64,000 nucleotides of DNA, taken from positions 186,001-250,000 of the forward strand of contig NZ_JAJKFK010000008.1 of the NCBI RefSeq assembly GCF_021653975.1, written 5' to 3'. Below the pieces are notes generated by a model. That model was not told the origin of the DNA. It saw only the letters and a program-made list of their open reading frames with translations, and ran no database searches. This DNA comes from Amycolatopsis sp. GM8. GTDB lineage: Bacteria > Actinomycetota > Actinomycetes > Mycobacteriales > Pseudonocardiaceae. Positions 60,277 to 64,000 of this stretch are shown here, piece after piece; position 1 is the first letter of the stretch, and every line of letters begins with the position of its first letter. Both the position numbers and the translations under genes were made by a program.

Positions 60277-61698
60277 ATGACGACACACGTGGTGTCGGGG
60301 CTGAACGCGGTGCAGGTGGTCGGCAATCGCCCCGATCCCACCGTGGCGATGCCGGTCGGGGAGATCGCGGAGCGGTTGGGCACGGCGCTGAGCAGCACCT
60401 CCCGGCTCTGCGGTGAGCTCGAAGAACTCGAACTGCTGGAACGCGGGAAGGCGTACGGGACCTATCGCCTCGGCCGCCGTGCCATCCAGCTTTCCGGCCG
60501 TGCGGCCGCGCCGTTCGCCCGGTCGGTCCGGTATGCGCTGACCCTCGTCGCGGCACTGACGGGGGAGACCGCTTGCCTTGCCGCGCCGTCGGCGCACGGC
60601 ATGCGGGTGGTCGCCTCGGTGGAGTCGGTGTGGACACTGCGGGCGCAGGCCAAGGTGGGCGAGCTGGTCGACGATGCTCGTCGCGCGATCGTGCGCGCGG
60701 CCCGGCCGGACGACGGTGGACCGGAGGCGCGGCACGTGGAGTCGACCGTCGGCATGTGTGTGGAGATCGCGGTTCCGGTCGTGAGCTCGACCGGCCAATG
60801 CGTCGCGGTGCTGGCGGCGCGGCTGCCGGTCAGCCGCGCCGCCAAGGGGGTGCCGCAGGCGCGCCGCCTGCTCGACGAGGCGCGGCGCCTGCTCGAACGG
60901 AACGTGGCTGACGAACCGGATCGGCCGAATGTCGCAAGTGGACAGACGGCCGGGCCGGAGGGCAGTCCGCCGGGTCTCGACGCGGCGCTGCGGATCATGT
61001 GGCATCTGTCGGCCGGGCGCGACTCACTGGCCGGGATCGCGAGCGCGACCGGGCTGCGGCCGGACCGGACTCGCCGCCTGCTCGACTCGTGTGGCCGGGC
61101 GGGAGTCGTCCGGCAGAGCCCGGATGGCCTGGAGTTCGAGGTGAGCTGGGCGGTGCACGGCTGGCATCGGGCCGCGACGGTACCGATGATCCTCGAAAAG
61201 GGACAGCCGCTCGTGGCCGAGGCCGCGAACGAAACCGGCGTGTGCGCGTTCATCACCGTGATGAACGGCATGCGCAGCCTCACTCTCGTCGAAGAGCTCC
61301 AGAGTGTCGGCGAGGGGCTGGGCATGACGCCGTGGCTCGGGCGGCTCGCCCCCATCATCGGCTCGGACGGCGGTCCGACCCTCGTGTCGGACTTCGAGGC
61401 CGGTGAGCTCAGACGCGTCCTGCCCACCAGACATCCGCCCGCACAGGTCGAGGTGTTCATGCGGCGGTTCGCGCGCGCCGGGCGTGACGGCGTGCTGTCG
61501 ATGAAGTCGATCGACGAACTCGGGATCATCTCGATTTCCGCGCCAGTGCGCGATTCGAGCAACTCGGTCGCCGCCGCGGCCTGCCTGGTCAGTTCGAGCG
61601 ACTACATCAAGCCGAGAGCACGGGAACTCGAGGACGTCACGCGGCGGCTGGGCGCCCGCGTGTCGCGGTTGATCGGGGCGCCGGACGCTACGAGGTGA
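60277..61698 (+). CDS. Tandem-duplicated IclR-type regulator
   Basis: This protein of about 473 residues, roughly twice the usual IclR length, holds two IclR units in one chain. Unit 1 has a winged helix (~7-60, VGEIAERLGTALSSTSRLCGE) and an effector-like domain (~70-215). Unit 2 has a second winged helix (~231-285, LAGIASATGLRPDRTRRLLDSCGRAGVV region) and a second effector domain (~290-470, ending NSVAAAACLVSSS). GAGGA precedes ATG 60277; ATG 60259 and GTG 60235 share the frame. It is divergent from the amino-acid importer and probably controls it. Its 3' end overlaps the convergent PucR gene by 11 bases. Confidence 0.82.
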   Translation: MTTHVVSGLNAVQVVGNRPDPTVAMPVGEIAERLGTALSSTSRLCGELEELELLERGKAYGTYRLGRRAIQLSGRAAAPFARSVRYALTLVAALTGETACLAAPSAHGMRVVASVESVWTLRAQAKVGELVDDARRAIVRAARPDDGGPEARHVESTVGMCVEIAVPVVSSTGQCVAVLAARLPVSRAAKGVPQARRLLDEARRLLERNVADEPDRPNVASGQTAGPEGSPPGLDAALRIMWHLSAGRDSLAGIASATGLRPDRTRRLLDSCGRAGVVRQSPDGLEFEVSWAVHGWHRAATVPMILEKGQPLVAEAANETGVCAFITVMNGMRSLTLVEELQSVGEGLGMTPWLGRLAPIIGSDGGPTLVSDFEAGELRRVLPTRHPPAQVEVFMRRFARAGRDGVLSMKSIDELGIISISAPVRDSSNSVAAAACLVSSSDYIKPRARELEDVTRRLGARVSRLIGAPDATR

Positions 61699-63214
61699 TC
61701 AGCCGCACCCGGCACGCCAGTTCGACGGCGAACCGGACGTCCGGATCGGACAGATCGAGGCCGAGGATCTGCTCGGCCCGCCGCACCCGGTAGTTCACCG
61801 CGTTGGGGTGGAGGTTGAGTTCCGCGGCCGCGCGCGTCAGGGAGTTGCGGTTGCGCAGGTACGCCAGCAGCGTCTCGATGGCCATGGCCGCGCGGTCGCC
61901 GCCCGTCCGGTCGAGTGGCGCCAGGATGTCGTCGAGCAGCGAGCGGCTGAGCGTGGACGCGTAGAAGTCCAGCAGCACGCGGCGAAGGCCGGTGACGTCG
62001 GTGACCTCGATGCCGCCGATGCGTCCTGCCGCGATGGCCGCCTCGGTCGCGATCCGCGCTTCGGCGGCCGACTGGCGAAAACCCAGCACGCCCTGGCGGG
62101 GGGTGCCCATCCCGACGGTGAACGCCCACTCGTCGCCGAACCGCGACCTGGCGTGCCCGCGCACCGCCTCCATGACCTCCCGCACCCGGCGCTGGTGGTC
62201 GGCTGCGCCGGCTTCTTCCGACGCCGCCATCAGCAGGTTGTCGTGGATCATCGCGACGTGCCACACCTCGTCGCGCTGGTCCACCAGTTGCAGCCCGTAC
62301 AGCTCGATCGCGGACAGTGCGGTCGCGGGCAGCCGTCGGTCCGTCAGGTTCCGGTGCGTCGGGCTGACCCAGGCGACCGTGTGTGACAGCGCCACCGGCA
62401 GACCGGCGCGCGCGGCTTCCGCGCCCAGGGATTCCACCCGCGACGACTCCGCGAGCACCAGTTCCACGACCAGGTCGGCACGCGAGCGGACCGGGCCGAA
62501 GCGGGTGTGCATCTCGTGCTGCATGCTCCGCGACAGGACGGCCGCCAGCGTCGGGAGCGCGATGGCCACCGACGGGTCACCGCGCTCCGCGACGAGCCGG
62601 CCCACGGCCACCTCCCCGATGCAGACCGCGTCGGGCTCGTGCCACGCGACGGTGGTGTCCTCGACGAGCCGCAGTGGCACCCCGAGGGCCGCGCTCGCCT
62701 CGTCCAGCACGGCGCGCGCCGGGCGGGCCGGGACCTCGATCGCACAGTCCCTGGCGCGGACGATCGCCTGCTCGGCCCGGGCGATCGCCTCCTCGGCGCC
62801 GCCGCGCAGGGCGCGGTCGGTGAACACGGCCAGTTCGGACGGCGTCGCCGTGCTCATCAGGATCGGCAGGCCACCACGCACCGCCAGCGACCGGGACGTC
62901 GCGGCGAGCGGGAACTCGCCGACGAACACCAAGGCGGCACAACCGGCGGAGATGGCCCGCCGGATCGCGATGTCGACCTGATAGGCCGCTGGTGACCCGG
63001 TGCCGCTGATGATCACGAGCTGGCCCGCCGAGGCCGCGGCGAGTTCGCCGATCGGCAGGATCGCCACGCCCGAGACATCGGCGACCTCGGCAGGGCCGAC
63101 CACGTGCCGCAGCCCCAACCGTTCGCCCTGCCGGAGCAGGTCCGCGAGGAAGCCTTGTGTTGGCAACACAGTTGACTCCAGATCTCTGAGTTGACCACAC
63201 ATAGCGTAGGTCAC
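61688..63214 (-). CDS. PucR-family transcriptional regulator
   Basis: This 508-residue regulator of the full PucR type has an N-terminal purine-catabolism-regulator-like sensor domain (~10-130), a GGDEF-like middle part (~290-400) and the C-terminal PucR helix-turn-helix (AIETLLAYLRNRNSLTRAAA, ~435-454, then LNLHPNAVNYRVRRAEQIL). The start is GTG 63214 with GAGG six bases upstream; ATG 63202 is an alternative. It diverges from the DUF917 gene with only 22 bp between starts, so the promoters must overlap. It likely senses a hydantoin, purine-derived or amino-acid ligand. Confidence 0.88.
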   Translation of the reverse strand: MTYAMCGQLRDLESTVLPTQGFLADLLRQGERLGLRHVVGPAEVADVSGVAILPIGELAAASAGQLVIISGTGSPAAYQVDIAIRRAISAGCAALVFVGEFPLAATSRSLAVRGGLPILMSTATPSELAVFTDRALRGGAEEAIARAEQAIVRARDCAIEVPARPARAVLDEASAALGVPLRLVEDTTVAWHEPDAVCIGEVAVGRLVAERGDPSVAIALPTLAAVLSRSMQHEMHTRFGPVRSRADLVVELVLAESSRVESLGAEAARAGLPVALSHTVAWVSPTHRNLTDRRLPATALSAIELYGLQLVDQRDEVWHVAMIHDNLLMAASEEAGAADHQRRVREVMEAVRGHARSRFGDEWAFTVGMGTPRQGVLGFRQSAAEARIATEAAIAAGRIGGIEVTDVTGLRRVLLDFYASTLSRSLLDDILAPLDRTGGDRAAMAIETLLAYLRNRNSLTRAAAELNLHPNAVNYRVRRAEQILGLDLSDPDVRFAVELACRVRLITS

Positions 63215-63236
63215 GGGATCCTCTTAGCCTCGCTTC

Positions 63237-64000
63237 ATGCCTGAACCGGATCCCCCCGTTCCCGACCAGAGCCCGGCCCGCCGCGAGATCACCCGCGCCG
63301 ACGTCCCGGCCCTCGCCGCGGGCGCCGCCGTGTTCGGCACCGGCGGTGGTGGTGCCGTCCATGGCGCGCGGCTGGCCGTGGAGACTGCGATCGACCGCTA
63401 CGGGCCCGTCCGGCTGATCTCGGTCGACGAACTGGGTGCGGACGACATCGCCATCGTGCTGACGGTGATCGGCGCCCCGTCGGTGGGCATCGAGATGCCG
63501 TCCTCGAAGGACCAGCCGCGGATCCTCGCCCGCGAGATCGAGCGCGCCATCGGTCGGCCGGCGACCGCCGTGATGGCGGCCGAGATCGGCGGCAACAACG
63601 GGGTGGCGCCGGTCGGGTGGGCGGCGGAACTCGGCCTGGACGTGCTGGACGCCGACGGGATGGGCCGCGCGTTCCCCGAGGCGACGATGATCTCGATGAA
63701 CGTCGCCGGGCTGCACAGCGAGTTCACGGTCATGGCGGACGTCGTCGGCAACGTGTCGGTGCTGCGCACCATCAACCGGGCGTGGCTGGAGCGCCACGCG
63801 AGGGCGCTCACCGTTGCCAGCGGCGGTATTTCGATGGCCGGCGGCTACGTCATCACCGCGGCGAACGCGCCCGGCGCCGTCATCGAGGGCTCCGTGAGCC
63901 GCGCCATCGAGGTCGGCCGGACGCTGCTCGCCGCGACTGAGCCCGTTGCCGCGCTGGCCGCGGAACTCGGTGCGCGCCTGGTCATCGGCGGCAAGATCAC
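63237..64000 (+). CDS. DUF917-family protein, 3' end cut by window edge
   Basis: About 254 codons of a DUF917 protein are visible; the family is usually ~360 residues and includes a proposed S-methylthiohydantoin desulfurase. Hallmarks are AAGAAVFGTGGGGAVHGA (~28-45), MAAEIGGNNGVAP (~108-120) and EATMISMNVAGLHSEFTV (~144-162). ATG 63237 is close to the start of the divergent PucR gene. Such genes commonly stand beside hydantoinase and PucR genes, suggesting continuation of a hydantoin/thiohydantoin module to the right. Confidence 0.85.
   Translation, partial: MPEPDPPVPDQSPARREITRADVPALAAGAAVFGTGGGGAVHGARLAVETAIDRYGPVRLISVDELGADDIAIVLTVIGAPSVGIEMPSSKDQPRILAREIERAIGRPATAVMAAEIGGNNGVAPVGWAAELGLDVLDADGMGRAFPEATMISMNVAGLHSEFTVMADVVGNVSVLRTINRAWLERHARALTVASGGISMAGGYVITAANAPGAVIEGSVSRAIEVGRTLLAATEPVAALAAELGARLVIGGKI

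Overview
The window is dense, high-GC, operon-rich DNA with GTG/TTG starts, many ATGA/GTGA stop-start overlaps, lipoprotein solute-binding proteins and IclR, TetR, PucR, Lrp and HxlR regulators. This fits a soil actinobacterium. The gene mix suggests the Pseudonocardiales (Amycolatopsis or Pseudonocardia type), but that genus-level guess is weak. No rRNA, tRNA, CRISPR array, intact transposase or phage gene was seen. Nearly everything is catabolism, uptake and its local regulation.

Region 1 (1-22.27 kb) is one large catabolic module: an HpcH/HpaI aldolase (cut by the left edge), a complete oligopeptide-type ABC importer, a beta-lactamase-fold esterase, a two-protein MaoC hydratase, an alpha/beta hydrolase, a phenol-type flavin hydroxylase, a Baeyer-Villiger monooxygenase (BVMO), an aldehyde dehydrogenase, two VOC (dioxygenase/glyoxalase-fold) proteins, a beta-hydroxyacid dehydrogenase, an IclR regulator, an enoyl-CoA hydratase, an NDP-forming acyl-CoA synthetase, and a thiolase/DUF35 pair. 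Three of its promoters carry the same GTTCGATAATCGAAC-type palindrome, so it reads as one IclR regulon for an unknown ring compound. Its base composition looks lower in GC than the rest of the window.

Region 2 (22.3-28.2 kb) is an MmyB-type regulator divergent from a four-gene cassette: SDR, BVMO, MDR reductase, alpha/beta hydrolase. It is followed by a decayed gene fragment bounded by a 20-bp direct repeat. Region 3 (28.6-33.6 kb) is a putrescine/polyamine degradation set: class III aminotransferase, aminobutyraldehyde dehydrogenase, Lrp regulator, FAD oxidase.

Region 4 (33.9-45.3 kb) is a dipeptide-type ABC importer with a tartrate/isopropylmalate-type dehydrogenase, a TetR regulator, an M20 peptidase, a fluoroacetate-dehalogenase-like hydrolase and an S9 prolyl-oligopeptidase. 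Three promoters here share a 17-bp palindrome, presumably the TetR operator. Region 5 (45.4-46.8 kb) is an HxlR regulator divergent from a quinone oxidoreductase.

Region 6 (46.9-64 kb) is nitrogen metabolism: a PucR/CdaR regulator, a FAD amine oxidoreductase, an N-carbamoyl/allantoate amidohydrolase, a broken HutD gene, a cupin regulator, the GlxD-GlxC-GlxB split glutamate-synthase set with a GlnT-type ligase, a monomeric sarcosine-oxidase homologue, an amino-acid ABC importer, an unusual tandem-duplicated IclR protein, a PucR regulator and the start of a DUF917 gene. Together these suggest gamma-glutamylation-type use of an amine or N-methyl amino acid, plus hydantoin/ureide breakdown.
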